DNA from: Curtobacterium sp. ZW137
GTDB taxonomy: Bacteria > Actinomycetota > Actinomycetes > Actinomycetales > Microbacteriaceae
NCBI RefSeq assembly: GCF_003762905.1
Contig: NZ_RJKS01000006.1
Coordinates: forward strand, 1 to 64,000
DNA: 64,000 nt
Reading direction: 5' to 3'
How positions within the stretch are numbered: position 1 is the first letter of the stretch; the number at the start of each line of letters is the position of its first letter. This document shows positions 47,686-55,903 of the stretch, piece after piece. Made by a program: the position numbers and the translations under genes. The notes under the pieces were generated by a model. It was not told the DNA's origin. It did no database searches and saw nothing but the letters and a program-made list of their open reading frames with translations.

Positions 47686-49385
47686 GACGGGTCCCCGAAT
47701 CGGCGGGTCCGGACGTCGGGCTCGCGTTCCGCAGGCTGCTCAGCAGGGCCGACGGGAGGCTCGGCTCGGCTCCCGAACGCGGCCAGCGCCACGCGGGCGG
47801 TCGCCTCGTCCACCTCCGGGTCGATCGGCACGACGGCGCGCGGCAGCTCGTCACCGTGCTCGAGCAGCATCCGGACGGCCCCGAGCTGCACGGCGAACGA
47901 CAGGTCCATGATCTCGATCGGGTTGCCCTCGGCCGCGGTGATGTTGATGCACCCGCCGTCGTCGAGCACGAGGACCCCGTGCTCGCCGCCCGGGAACGTG
48001 AACCGCTCGGCCTTCGGCCCCACCGTCGTCCGGGTGGCACCGGCGGCGAGCGCGTCGTCGATCGCGATCTCCTGGTCGACCCCGCCGGCGACCGCGACGA
48101 CGGCGTCGGGAGCGCAGGCCCGCAGCGCCTCGACGGTGATCGTGTCGCGGACGCCCGTTGCGCTCATCACCAGGTCGGCGTCACGGACGGCGTCGACGAG
48201 CGGTGCGACGGCGTACCCGGCGAACTGCGCCTGCAGCGCACGGACGGGGTCGGTCTCGGTGACCGTGACCCGGAAGCCGAGCGCGCGGAGCACCAGGGCG
48301 ACCCCCTCGCCGACGTGCCCGAACCCGGCGACGACAGCCGAGCCTCCCGTCAGCGCTGGGTGAGGAGTGGCGGACGTGAGCCGGTCGACCAGGTCGAGCA
48401 CCGCGAAGACCGTCGACTGCCCGGTGCCGTACCGGTTGTCGAAGAACGTCTTCGTGCGGGCGTCGTTCACGGCGATCACCGGGATGCCGAGCTGCCCGCG
48501 CTCGGCAAGCACCCGCAGGGGACGGAGGCCGCTCGTCGTCTCCTCCGCTGCGCCGAGCATCGCCCCGAGCAGGTCGGGCCGTTCCTGGTGCGCGAGCCGG
48601 ATCAGGTGCGAGCCGTCGTCGAGGAGCACGTGCGGCCGCGTGTCGAGCATCGCGAGCGCCAGGTCCTTCTGCTGCGCGAGCGTCGCGGTGCTGCTCGCGT
48701 GCACGGTCATCCCGGTGGTCCGCAGCGCCTCCGCGACGGCGTCGTCGGTCTCGTCGGCGTGGGCGTAGACGACGACGTCGGCGCCGGCGTCGCGGAGGAG
48801 CAGGCTCAGGACGGCGGTCTTCGGCTCGAGGACCATCGCGACGCCGATGCGGGTGCCGCGGAGCAGCCCGCCGTCGCGGAGTTCGGCGCCCACCGCGCGG
48901 GAGACCGGCATCGAGCGGCGAGCCCAGCGGAGGCGCGCATCGGCTGCCGAGTCGTCCTCCGGGTCGCGGCCCGTCGAGACGAGGAACACGTCGTCGGACA
49001 GCATCGGGACGCCGAGGACGCCCGGCCGTGCCGGCGCGACGGGGCCGAAGGCGTCCTCGTCGACCGCGGGGAGGTGTCGGCCGGCGTCGATGACGACGAG
49101 GGTGCTGCCGCGGGGGCGGTCGGCCTCGTGTTCGATCGCCGGGGTGCTCTCCTCCGGGGTGCCGAGGCACCAGAGCTGGTCGGCGTGGTCGTGGTCGTGG
49201 TCGTGTTCGGTTGTCTCGCGCGCGCCGAGGCCGGTGAGCAGCGCGCGGAGGACGGCCGCGTCGCGGGGGTCACCGCCGATGATCCGGAACCGACGGGCCG
49301 CGACGAGCAGGTTCGTGGTCCTGGCGAAGTGCCGGACGGCCGCCGATGCCCAGGCTCGCGTGGTTGCGTCGGGTCCTGGGGGCAT
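47682..49385 (-). CDS. Divergent adenosylhomocysteinase-like protein with extra N-terminal domain
   Basis: A 567-aa protein. Residues about 1-170 form an extra domain with a His/Asp run EHDHDHDHAD. Residues about 175-530 align with SAH hydrolase: EETTSGLRPL, VNDARTKTFFDNRYG (Lys and Asp kept) and an NAD loop GFGHVGEG. The LHMT His/Thr motif reads MVLEP and the NIGHFD His reads AGGVD, so two residues of the classical active site are replaced. NAD binding looks intact, but classical hydrolysis is doubtful. Translationally coupled to an amidohydrolase gene downstream. Confidence 0.75.
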   Translation of the reverse strand: MPPGPDATTRAWASAAVRHFARTTNLLVAARRFRIIGGDPRDAAVLRALLTGLGARETTEHDHDHDHADQLWCLGTPEESTPAIEHEADRPRGSTLVVIDAGRHLPAVDEDAFGPVAPARPGVLGVPMLSDDVFLVSTGRDPEDDSAADARLRWARRSMPVSRAVGAELRDGGLLRGTRIGVAMVLEPKTAVLSLLLRDAGADVVVYAHADETDDAVAEALRTTGMTVHASSTATLAQQKDLALAMLDTRPHVLLDDGSHLIRLAHQERPDLLGAMLGAAEETTSGLRPLRVLAERGQLGIPVIAVNDARTKTFFDNRYGTGQSTVFAVLDLVDRLTSATPHPALTGGSAVVAGFGHVGEGVALVLRALGFRVTVTETDPVRALQAQFAGYAVAPLVDAVRDADLVMSATGVRDTITVEALRACAPDAVVAVAGGVDQEIAIDDALAAGATRTTVGPKAERFTFPGGEHGVLVLDDGGCINITAAEGNPIEIMDLSFAVQLGAVRMLLEHGDELPRAVVPIDPEVDEATARVALAAFGSRAEPPVGPAEQPAEREPDVRTRRFGDPS

Positions 49386-49473
49386 GGTCTCAGCGTAGGG
49401 CCGCGCGCTCGGGCATCTCGGCGTGCGGCGGTCAGCGTGCGGCGCCTGCCGTGCGGCGTGCGGCGTGCGGCGG

Positions 49474-50427
49474 TCAGCGCAGTGCGTGGGGCGGCGGTGC
49501 GTCGTCCCAGCCGGTCGCTCCCACGGGAACCGCTGCTGTCGCCCGGCGGGCACGGTTCCGGAAGTGCACCTGCACGCCGATCAGCACCGCGACGCCGATC
49601 GCCGACACGATCGCGAGCCCGACCAGGTAGAGCGTCGTCGCGAGTCCGGCGATCGCCATCGGCACCGTCCCGTTCTGCGCGGCGGAGAGCGGCGTCCCCG
49701 TCAGCACGAACGCCAGCACCGTGGAGATGGTCGAGTTCGAGTCGTACAGCCCGTGCAGCAGCGAGACGACGACGTACGTGACCAGCACGGTCCACGTCCA
49801 CCGGAACCGGGGACGGCCGTGTGCGACGCCGAACAGCACGGCGCCGAGGATCGCCGTCCAGAGCACATGCCCCACCGGCGACAGGATCGCGCGGAGGACC
49901 TCGGTCTGCAGCAGCGACACCAGGTCGATGCCACGCGACGTGATCGCGGCGTTGAACGCGTAGCCGGCGGACTCGAACGCGGCGAAGCCCGCACCGACCG
50001 TCGCGCCGAGGAGCGCCCCCTGTCTCGCGGTCTTCGGGCGCACCCGCCAGCCGACGACCACGAGCAGCACGCCCTTGACGAACTCCTCGACGAAGCCGAC
50101 CAGCAGGTAGAGCGCCGCGCCCTGGCGCAGGTTCGACTCGAGCAGGGACGCCCCGAGCACGCCGAGGATCCCGCCGACGAAGAACGCCGTGACGAGCTGC
50201 ATCGTGCTCACCGTGCCGGTCACCCGCTCGATCACGAACAGGACGACGGTGAAGGGGACGAGGAAGCTGCCGAGCAGGATGATCGTCGGCACCAGGTTGG
50301 TGTTGCTCGTGAACACCGTGACCACGATCGTCACGACCCAGAGCACGAAGCCGACGACGAGCGTCTTCCACCACCAGCCGTGCCGGTGGTGCGGGTGGTC
50401 CACGGGTGCGTCGCTGGTCAGGGCCAT
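49474..50427 (-). CDS. PrsW-family intramembrane metalloprotease
   Basis: A 317-aa membrane protein with about eight helices. The conserved motifs are present: LLVGFVEEFVKG (EE pair), AAFESAGYAFNAA (ExxxY), and the two His motifs SPVGHVLWTAI and SLLHGLYD. PrsW cleaves anti-sigma factors in Bacillus, whereas the target in Actinobacteria is unknown. The 88-bp gap to the next gene downstream (plus-strand 49386-49473) contains imperfect GTGCGGCG repeats and no gene. Confidence 0.88.
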   Translation of the reverse strand: MALTSDAPVDHPHHRHGWWWKTLVVGFVLWVVTIVVTVFTSNTNLVPTIILLGSFLVPFTVVLFVIERVTGTVSTMQLVTAFFVGGILGVLGASLLESNLRQGAALYLLVGFVEEFVKGVLLVVVGWRVRPKTARQGALLGATVGAGFAAFESAGYAFNAAITSRGIDLVSLLQTEVLRAILSPVGHVLWTAILGAVLFGVAHGRPRFRWTWTVLVTYVVVSLLHGLYDSNSTISTVLAFVLTGTPLSAAQNGTVPMAIAGLATTLYLVGLAIVSAIGVAVLIGVQVHFRNRARRATAAVPVGATGWDDAPPPHALR

Positions 50428-50500
50428 GCGCCCATCGTGCCGCGGCGACCGGGCGACTGCTCACGGGAATGTCCGACGTCGGTCTGTTGTAGTGGACACC

Positions 50501-50764
50501 ATGACCGACGAGACCTTCGACCAGGTGACCATGTTCGGCGCGGACTGGTGCCGCGACTGCCGGCGTTCCAAGGCGCTGCTCGACAAGCTCGGCGTGGCGT
50601 ACACGTACGTCGACGTCGAGGTGGAGGCCTCGGGGGCGTCCCGGGCGGAGGCGATCAGCGGGCGGAAGAACATCCCCGTCGTCGTGCTGCCGAACGGGAA
50701 GCACTTCGTGGAGCCCTCGGACGCCGAGCTGCAGGCGGAGCTGGAGCTCGCCGGCGCGGTCTGA
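50501..50764 (+). CDS. Glutaredoxin-like protein (mycoredoxin type)
   Basis: An 87-aa thioredoxin-fold protein. The active site is WCRDC (residues 16-20) in VTMFGADWCRDCRRSKALL, followed by the TVP-like NIPVVVLPNG cis-Pro loop. In actinobacteria such proteins reduce mixed disulfides, often with mycothiol. The ATG at 50501 is preferred, and an in-frame GTG three codons upstream is possible. Confidence 0.88.
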   Translation: MTDETFDQVTMFGADWCRDCRRSKALLDKLGVAYTYVDVEVEASGASRAEAISGRKNIPVVVLPNGKHFVEPSDAELQAELELAGAV

Positions 50765-50777
50765 GCGCAGTACTCCC

Positions 50778-50826
50778 CGAAAGCGACAGTGGTCCGCCGG
50801 AAACGGCGGCTCCACTGTCGCTTTCG
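50778..50826. repeat. F3 palindrome copy a
   Basis: CGAAAGCGACAGTGG (50778-50792) pairs perfectly with CCACTGTCGCTTTCG (50812-50826), with an inner CCGCC/GGCGG stem. It begins 13 nt after the glutaredoxin stop and may be its terminator. Confidence 0.8.
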
Positions 50827-50864
50827 TGTACCCGTTGTCGCGCCCGACGCTCGACCGGTCCACG

Positions 50865-50919
50865 AGCGACACCTCCCCGCCGAATGCGCGGCGCATCTGG
50901 CTGCACGGTGTCGCTTTCG
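50865..50919. repeat. Degenerate F3 palindrome
   Basis: AGCGACACC (50865-50873) pairs with GGTGTCGCT (50907-50915), and TTTCG follows as in the F3 arms. It is a decayed or variant F3 copy next to copy a. The rest of the 230-bp gap contains only the operator upstream of the fuconolactonase gene. Confidence 0.45.
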
Positions 50920-50965
50920 TCGCCTGGGCCCGCCTCGGAGCGAGCCGCCACGCTCCGACCCACGG

Positions 50966-50976
50966 ACATCGGATGA
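50966..50976. promoter_or_regulatory. Candidate FadR-type operator, site 1 (fuconolactonase)
   Basis: ACATCGGATGA, 18 nt before the GTG start of the fuconolactonase gene, matches sites 2 and 3 in the locus except at the last base. I see no good -35/-10 pair around it. Confidence 0.5.
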
Positions 50977-50994
50977 ATCGGGCATGATGGCCGC

Positions 50995-51981
50995 GTGATC
51001 ATCGACGCTCACCACCACCTCTGGGATCCCGCCGACCGGCCGTACCCCTGGATGGACGACTCGGTCGCCCCGCTCCGGCGGCGGTTCGACCTGGACGACC
51101 TGCGCGCGGCGAGCGGGCCGGCGACCCGGGCGGTGGCCTGGGCGACCGGGGACGTCGCAGGCAGCAGCCCCCGCGACGGCGGCGCCAGCAGCAGCCCCCG
51201 CGACGGCGGCGCCAGCAGCAGCCCCCGCGACGGCGGCGCAGGCAGCAGCCCCGGCGACGGCATCACCGCCACGATCGTCGTCCAGGCCGTGCACGACCCC
51301 GGCGAGACCACGTGGCTCCTCGCCCAGCCTGCTCCCGTCGCCGGCGTCGTCGGGTGGGTGGACCTGACCGCCCAGGACGTGGCCGACCGGCTCGCCGCGC
51401 TCCGGCAGCACCCGCGACTGGTGGGCATCCGGCACCAGGCGCAGGACGAACCCGACCCGGACTGGCTCGCCCGGCCCGACGTGGTCCGCGGGGTCCGGGC
51501 CGTCGCCGATGCTGGGTTCGTGTTCGACCTGCTCGTCCGTGGCGCGCGGGAGCACGCCGCCGCGATCGCCCTCGTCGACGCCGTGCCCGACGGGACCTTC
51601 GTGCTGGACCACGCCGGCAAGCCCGCCATCGCGGACGATCCCGACGACCCGACCGTGCGCATCGCCTGGCGGGCCCGCATGCAGGACCTCGCCGCGCGGC
51701 CGAACGTGTCGTGCAAGGTGTCCGGCCTGCTCACCGAGGCCGGCGCCGACTGGCGGCAGCGCCCCGTCGCCCGGTACGCCCGCGAGGCCGTCGAGGCCTT
51801 CGGCCCCGACCGCGCGATGTTCGGCTCCGACTGGCCCGTCTCCACGCTCGCGGCGGACTACGCCACCGTCGTGCACACGACGCAGCACGCGCTCGTGGAC
51901 CTCAGCGACGACGAGCGCGACGCCGTGTTCCACCGGACCGCGGCACGCGTCTACCTTGCCGAAGACCAGCCCCAGACATAG
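50995..51981 (+). CDS. L-fuconolactonase-type amidohydrolase
   Basis: Hydrolyses a sugar lactone, here most likely L-fuconolactone to L-fuconate. The 328-aa TIM-barrel protein starts MIIDAHHHLWDP (HxH metal site) and has VLDHAGKP and the catalytic MFGSDWPVS. GTG start. Odd feature: residues 56-89 are a tandem SSSPRDGGA repeat encoded by 27-bp DNA units, inserted before the strand TIVVQAV. First gene of the plus-strand arm of the fucose locus, with the candidate operator immediately upstream. Confidence 0.82.
   Translation: MIIDAHHHLWDPADRPYPWMDDSVAPLRRRFDLDDLRAASGPATRAVAWATGDVAGSSPRDGGASSSPRDGGASSSPRDGGAGSSPGDGITATIVVQAVHDPGETTWLLAQPAPVAGVVGWVDLTAQDVADRLAALRQHPRLVGIRHQAQDEPDPDWLARPDVVRGVRAVADAGFVFDLLVRGAREHAAAIALVDAVPDGTFVLDHAGKPAIADDPDDPTVRIAWRARMQDLAARPNVSCKVSGLLTEAGADWRQRPVARYAREAVEAFGPDRAMFGSDWPVSTLAADYATVVHTTQHALVDLSDDERDAVFHRTAARVYLAEDQPQT
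51160..51262. repeat. 27-bp tandem repeat inside the fuconolactonase gene
   Basis: About 3.7 copies of a 27-bp unit (CAGCCCCCGCGACGGCGGCG core) encode SSSPRDGGA repeats. The unit is a multiple of three, so expansion keeps the frame. The last copy has diverged (SSPGDG). Confidence 0.9.
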
Positions 51982-51986
51982 GATGT
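51956..51986 (+). promoter_or_regulatory. Promoter and operator site 2 of the FAH/SDR genes
   Basis: TTGCCG (51956-51961) and TAGGAT (51979-51984) are 17 nt apart. The palindrome ACATAGGATGT (51976-51986) covers the -10. The site lies in the 42-bp gap before the FAH gene, so the second and third genes can be controlled separately from the lactonase. Confidence 0.6.
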
Positions 51987-52023
51987 TTCCGCTGCACCGG
52001 CGCAGCGGAGAGAGCGAGGAACG

Positions 52024-52872
52024 ATGAAGTTCGCACGACTCGGCCCCCTGGGACGCGAGGTCCCCGTGGCCCTCGACACCGACGGGCAGGCATGGGACCT
52101 CCGCCCGATCACCACGGACATCAGCGGGGCGTTCCTCGCATCGGACCCCGTCGGCCGCGTCCGGCACGCCCGTGAAGCCGGCGACCTCAAGCCCGTCCCG
52201 GACGCCGACGCCCTGCGCCGCGGCGCACCCGTGGCCCGCCCCGGCAAGGTCGTCTGCATCGGCCTGAACTACCGCGACCACGCGGCCGAGACCGGCGCGG
52301 AGATCCCCACAGAGCCCATCGTGTTCATGAAGGACCCGATGACGGTGATCGGCCCGGACGACGAGGTGCTCGTCCCCCGCGCGAGCACGAAGACCGACTG
52401 GGAGATCGAGCTCGCCGTCGTGATCGGATCGGTCGCGAAGTACTGCGAGTCCGAGGACGAGGCCGCGACCCACATCGCCGGCTACGCCATCGCGAACGAC
52501 GTCTCCGAGCGGGAGTTCCAGCTGGAGCGGGGCGGGCAGTGGGACAAGGGCAAGTCCTGCGAGACCTTCAACCCGCTCGGCCCGTGGCTCGTGACCCCGG
52601 ACGAGGTCGACCCCGCGGCGCTCCCGTTGCGCCTCAGCGTGAACGGCGAGGTCCGGCAGGACGGCACGACCGCCGACATGATCTTCCGACCGGCGGAGAT
52701 CGTCCGGTACCTGTCCCAGTTCATGGTGCTCTACCCGGGCGACGTGATCAGCACGGGCACCCCGGCGGGCGTCGCGCTCGCCGGCAACGCCCCGTACCTG
52801 CAGCCGGGCGACGTCGTCGAGCTGACGGCGGAGGGCCTCGGATCGCAGCGCCAGACGGTCGGGGCAGCCTGA
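52024..52872 (+). CDS. Fumarylacetoacetate-hydrolase-family protein (2,4-diketo-3-deoxy-L-fuconate hydrolase candidate)
   Basis: A 282-aa metal-dependent C-C hydrolase. Family motifs are KVVCIGLNYRDHAAE, EPIVFMKDP, DWEIELAVVIG (metal-binding Glu residues) and the C-terminal GDVISTGTPAGVA. In the fucose pathway it would cleave 2,4-diketo-3-deoxy-L-fuconate to pyruvate and lactate. This role comes from the neighbours. GAGGAACG precedes the ATG. It shares one base with the SDR start (TGATG). Confidence 0.85.
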   Translation: MKFARLGPLGREVPVALDTDGQAWDLRPITTDISGAFLASDPVGRVRHAREAGDLKPVPDADALRRGAPVARPGKVVCIGLNYRDHAAETGAEIPTEPIVFMKDPMTVIGPDDEVLVPRASTKTDWEIELAVVIGSVAKYCESEDEAATHIAGYAIANDVSEREFQLERGGQWDKGKSCETFNPLGPWLVTPDEVDPAALPLRLSVNGEVRQDGTTADMIFRPAEIVRYLSQFMVLYPGDVISTGTPAGVALAGNAPYLQPGDVVELTAEGLGSQRQTVGAA

Positions 52873-53624
52873 TGCCCGGCACGCACGCCGGTCTCCGGGC
52901 GATCGTCACGGGCGGCGCCTCCGGGATCGGCGCGGCGATCACCGCGGCACTCCGGGAGCGCGGGGCGACGGTGGCGGTACTCGACCTGCAGACGTCCGGC
53001 GTCACCGACGGCACGATCGCCGTCCCGTGCGACGTCGGGGACGACGAGAGCGTCCGCACCGCGGTCGCCAGCGCCGTCGAGGCCCTCGGTGGGCTCGACG
53101 TGCTCGTCAACAACGCCGGCATCGGCGCCCAGGGCACGGTCGAGGACAACCCCGACGACGAGTGGCGGCGCGTGTACGAGGTCAACGTGCTCGGCGCCGT
53201 CCGGCTCTCCCGCGCCGCACTCCCCCACCTCCGCGGATCGAGCAACGCGAGCATCGTCAACACGTGCTCGATCGCTGCGACCGCGGGGCTCCCCCAGCGG
53301 GCGCTCTACTCCGCGACGAAGGGCGCCATCGCGGCGCTCACCCGGGCGATGGCGGCCGACCACATCCGTGAGGGCATCCGCGTCAACGCCGTGAACCCGG
53401 GCACCGCGGACACCCCGTGGGTCGCGCGGCTGCTCGCCACCGCCGGGGACCCGGCGGCCGAACGCGCGGCGCTCGAAGCGCGCCAGCCCCACGGTCGGCT
53501 CGTCGCGCCGGAGGAGGTCGCCGAAGCCGTCGCGTACCTGACGAGCCCACTCGCCCGTTCGACGACGGGCGTCGACCTGGCCGTCGACGGCGGGATGCAG
53601 GCACTCCGGCTCCGGCCCGCCTGA
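52872..53624 (+). CDS. SDR-family oxidoreductase (2-keto-3-deoxy-L-fuconate dehydrogenase candidate)
   Basis: A 250-aa classical short-chain dehydrogenase. NAD-binding GGASGIGAAI, NNAG, and the catalytic Ser-Tyr-Lys with Tyr and Lys in ALYSATKGAI. The acidic residue after beta-2 (VLDLQ) favours NAD. The locus has an aldo/keto reductase for fucose oxidation, so this enzyme most likely oxidises 2-keto-3-deoxy-L-fuconate, the step before the FAH hydrolase encoded just upstream. The two dehydrogenase roles could be swapped. Confidence 0.85.
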   Translation: MPGTHAGLRAIVTGGASGIGAAITAALRERGATVAVLDLQTSGVTDGTIAVPCDVGDDESVRTAVASAVEALGGLDVLVNNAGIGAQGTVEDNPDDEWRRVYEVNVLGAVRLSRAALPHLRGSSNASIVNTCSIAATAGLPQRALYSATKGAIAALTRAMAADHIREGIRVNAVNPGTADTPWVARLLATAGDPAAERAALEARQPHGRLVAPEEVAEAVAYLTSPLARSTTGVDLAVDGGMQALRLRPA

Positions 53625-53718
53625 TGGCCGGTTCGCGGCGCCGCCGCATCGGTCGGGAGGCTCGGCCCGGGTATCGTCGGGAGGTCCCGTCCCAACCGGC
53701 TCAGGAAGAGGGCACCGC

Positions 53719-54396
53719 ATGGCTTCGCTGACCGACGACGCGATCGCGCGCATCCAGCAGATGATCGTCTCCGGCGAGCTCGCTCCCGGGCAGCGCCTGC
53801 CGCCGGAGAAGGAGCTGAGCGAGTCCCTCGGGCTGTCCCGGAACAGCCTCCGCGAAGCGGTGAAGGCACTCGAGCTGATCCGCGTGCTCGACGTCCGCCG
53901 CGGGGACGGGACGTACGTGACGAGCCTCGAGCCCTCGGTCCTCCTCGAAGCGGTCTCCTTCGTCGTCGACATGCACCACGACCGCTCCCTCGTCGACCTG
54001 CTCGAGGTCCGGCGCATCCTGGAGCCCGCCTCCGCCGTGCTCGCCACCGCCCGCGCGACGGAGCAGCAGATCGACGAGCTCGCGACGCTGATGGCGACCG
54101 TCGACGACGACACCGGCGTCGAGGACCTCGTCGCCCACGACCTGCTCTTCCACTCCACGATCGCCGGCATCGGCGGGAACCAGTACCTCTCGGGGCTCCT
54201 CGACGCCCTGTCGAGCAAGACCGTCCGGGTGCGGGTGTGGCGCGGCCTCACCCAGAACGGCTCCGTCCAGCGGACCCTCGACGAGCATGCCGCCATCGTG
54301 GACGCGATCCGTCGCCGCGACCCCCAGCTCGTGCAGGCCCTCGTCGTGGCGCACGTCGAGGGTGTCGAGCGCTGGTTGCGGCGTTCCCTGGACTGA
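53719..54396 (+). CDS. FadR-subfamily GntR regulator of the fucose locus
   Basis: A 225-aa regulator. The winged helix (residues 1-70) has LPPEKELSESLGLSRNSLRE and the wing RRGDGTYVT. The FCD ligand-binding domain (about 85-220) has HDLLFHSTIAGIGGNQ with metal-ligand Asp and His and EHAAIVDAIRRRD. The inducer is probably a fucose-pathway acid. Three palindromes in the locus are candidate binding sites. I see none in its own 94-bp upstream gap. Confidence 0.88.
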   Translation: MASLTDDAIARIQQMIVSGELAPGQRLPPEKELSESLGLSRNSLREAVKALELIRVLDVRRGDGTYVTSLEPSVLLEAVSFVVDMHHDRSLVDLLEVRRILEPASAVLATARATEQQIDELATLMATVDDDTGVEDLVAHDLLFHSTIAGIGGNQYLSGLLDALSSKTVRVRVWRGLTQNGSVQRTLDEHAAIVDAIRRRDPQLVQALVVAHVEGVERWLRRSLD

Positions 54397-54509
54397 TCCG
54401 TTCTGCGCACATGTGGCCGCGTGCAGTTGATCACGTGTTCACTCAGTGGCTGACCTCGGCACCGGCGAACCCGCCGGTGCCGATTCGTTCGTTCCACCAG
54501 GAGGACACC

Positions 54510-54788
54510 GTGCTCGGTCTCATCATCAGCTTGATCATCATCGGACTGATCGCCGGTGCGCTCGCGCGCCTGATCATCCCGGGGAAGCAGCACATCTCGA
54601 TCCTCATGACCATCGTGCTCGGCATCGTCGGCTCGTTCGTCGGCGGGTTCCTCGGGTTCCTGATCTTCCAGCACGACCCGATGGACGGCTTCTTCCAGCC
54701 GGCGGGCATCATCGGTTCGGTGATCGGCGCGGTCATCGTGCTCTTCATCTACACGCGCTTCGCCGGTCGGAGCGCCTCGCGCCGCTGA
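54510..54788 (+). CDS. GlsB/YeaQ/YmgE-family small membrane protein
   Basis: A 92-aa transglycosylase-associated-type protein with three transmembrane helices and Gly-rich turns: LIIIGLIAGALARLIIPG, IVLGIVGSFVGGFLG and IIGSVIGAVIVLFIY. The family is linked to stress and acid tolerance. Molecular function unknown. The GTG start has AGGAGGA 7 nt upstream. It sits inside the fucose locus but has no evident link to it. Confidence 0.88.
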   Translation: MLGLIISLIIIGLIAGALARLIIPGKQHISILMTIVLGIVGSFVGGFLGFLIFQHDPMDGFFQPAGIIGSVIGAVIVLFIYTRFAGRSASRR

Positions 54789-54820
54789 CCCCAGCGGCAG
54801 CGGCAGCGGTGCCGATCGGC

Positions 54821-54882
54821 GCCGCACCATCGGAAGCGGCTCGCACCACGGTTCTCCGTGGCGCGAGCCGCTTTCCGTTGTG
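54821..54882. repeat. F2 palindrome copy d
   Basis: AGCGGCTCGCACCACGG (54835-54851) pairs with CCGTGGCGCGAGCCGCT (54856-54872), with one mismatch and a 4-nt loop. An outer GCAC/GTGC pair and the TTTCCGTTGTGCG tail are as in copy b. It lies between convergent GlsB and aldo/keto reductase genes. Confidence 0.75.
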
Positions 54883-54943
54883 CGGGGACGTCTGACACCA
54901 GACGCGCGACGGAGCGGCCCGGCCGCAGCGGGGCCCGTCGCCC

Positions 54944-55903
54944 TCAGGCGGGGAGCAGCCCCTCTGCGCGCAGGTCGGCCCACAGCTCCTCGGGGACGAC
55001 CGCGGCAGCACGCGCCGCGTTCTCCCGCACCTGCGCCGCGGACTGGGCGCCGACCGCCACGGTGCGCACCGCCGGAGCCCGGCGTGGGAAGGCCAGTGCG
55101 GCATCGGGCAGCGTGACCCCGTGTCGCGAACAGACCGCGGCGAGCGCCCGGGCCCGCTCCAGGACCGATGCCGGCGCCGGGGCGTAGTCGTACGTGGTGT
55201 CCGGCGCGGGCAGCGGGTTGCTGAGCAGCCCCGAGTTGTAGACGCCGACCGCGACGACGTCGACCCCGAGCGCGGCGCAGCGGGCGACGAGCTCGGCCGC
55301 GGGCTGTTCGAGCAGCGTGTACCGCCCGGCCAGCATGATCACGTCGCAGAGCCCGGTGTCCACGGCAGCCGACAGTGCGGACACCGAGTTCGACCCGACC
55401 CCGACGGCCTGCACGACCCCTTCGTCCCGGAGTGCGGCGAGCGCCGGCAGAGCCTGGGTCAGACCGTCCGTCAGCGAGTACACGTCCGGGTCGTGCAGGT
55501 ACGCGATGTCGACGTGGTCGAGCCCGAGCCGCTCGAGGGACTCGTCGAGCGACCGACGGACCCCGGACGGCGACGGGTCCCACTGCCGCACCAGGTCGTT
55601 CGGTACCGCGAACCCGCCGGAGGCGAGGTCGGTGCCGTCGCCGGAGCCCGGCACGAGCAGTCGTCCGACCTTCGTGGACACCCGGTACGAGGACCGTGGG
55701 CGGTCGGCGAGCGCCGCTCCGAGCCGGCGTTCGGAGCGTCCGAGTCCGTAGTGCGGCGCGGTGTCGAACCCGCGCACGCCGACGTCCCACGCGGCGTCGA
55801 CGGTGGCGCGGGCGTCGTCGTCCGTCACCGGGTGGAGCAGGTTCCCGATGCCGGCGCCGCCGAACCAGAACGGCCCGGTGTCGAGGTCGAACGGCGCGGT
55901 CAC
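54944..55903 (-). CDS. Aldo/keto reductase, L-fucose dehydrogenase candidate
   Basis: A 319-aa TIM-barrel oxidoreductase of the D-threo-aldose 1-dehydrogenase type. Motifs are GFDTAPHYGLGRSERRLG (Asp and Tyr), STKVGRLL (Lys) and YLHDPD (His). These enzymes oxidise L-fucose to L-fuconolactone. The GTG at 55903 makes GTGA with the mutarotase stop. Last gene of the minus-strand fucose operon. Confidence 0.85.
   Translation of the reverse strand: MTAPFDLDTGPFWFGGAGIGNLLHPVTDDDARATVDAAWDVGVRGFDTAPHYGLGRSERRLGAALADRPRSSYRVSTKVGRLLVPGSGDGTDLASGGFAVPNDLVRQWDPSPSGVRRSLDESLERLGLDHVDIAYLHDPDVYSLTDGLTQALPALAALRDEGVVQAVGVGSNSVSALSAAVDTGLCDVIMLAGRYTLLEQPAAELVARCAALGVDVVAVGVYNSGLLSNPLPAPDTTYDYAPAPASVLERARALAAVCSRHGVTLPDAALAFPRRAPAVRTVAVGAQSAAQVRENAARAAAVVPEELWADLRAEGLLPA

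Noticed and set aside
47741..47765. GACGGGAGGCTCGG in the AHCY-like gene as an F1 element
   Set aside because: Only the left arm is present and it lies in coding sequence.
49400..49473. GTGCGGCG repeats as a regulatory array
   Set aside because: Short, irregular and GC-rich repeats between the PrsW and AHCY-like genes, with no regular spacing or palindrome. Simple-sequence drift is enough.
51160..51262. Short CRISPR-like array
   Set aside because: The units are directly adjacent with no spacers, in frame within a gene, and code for a peptide repeat.
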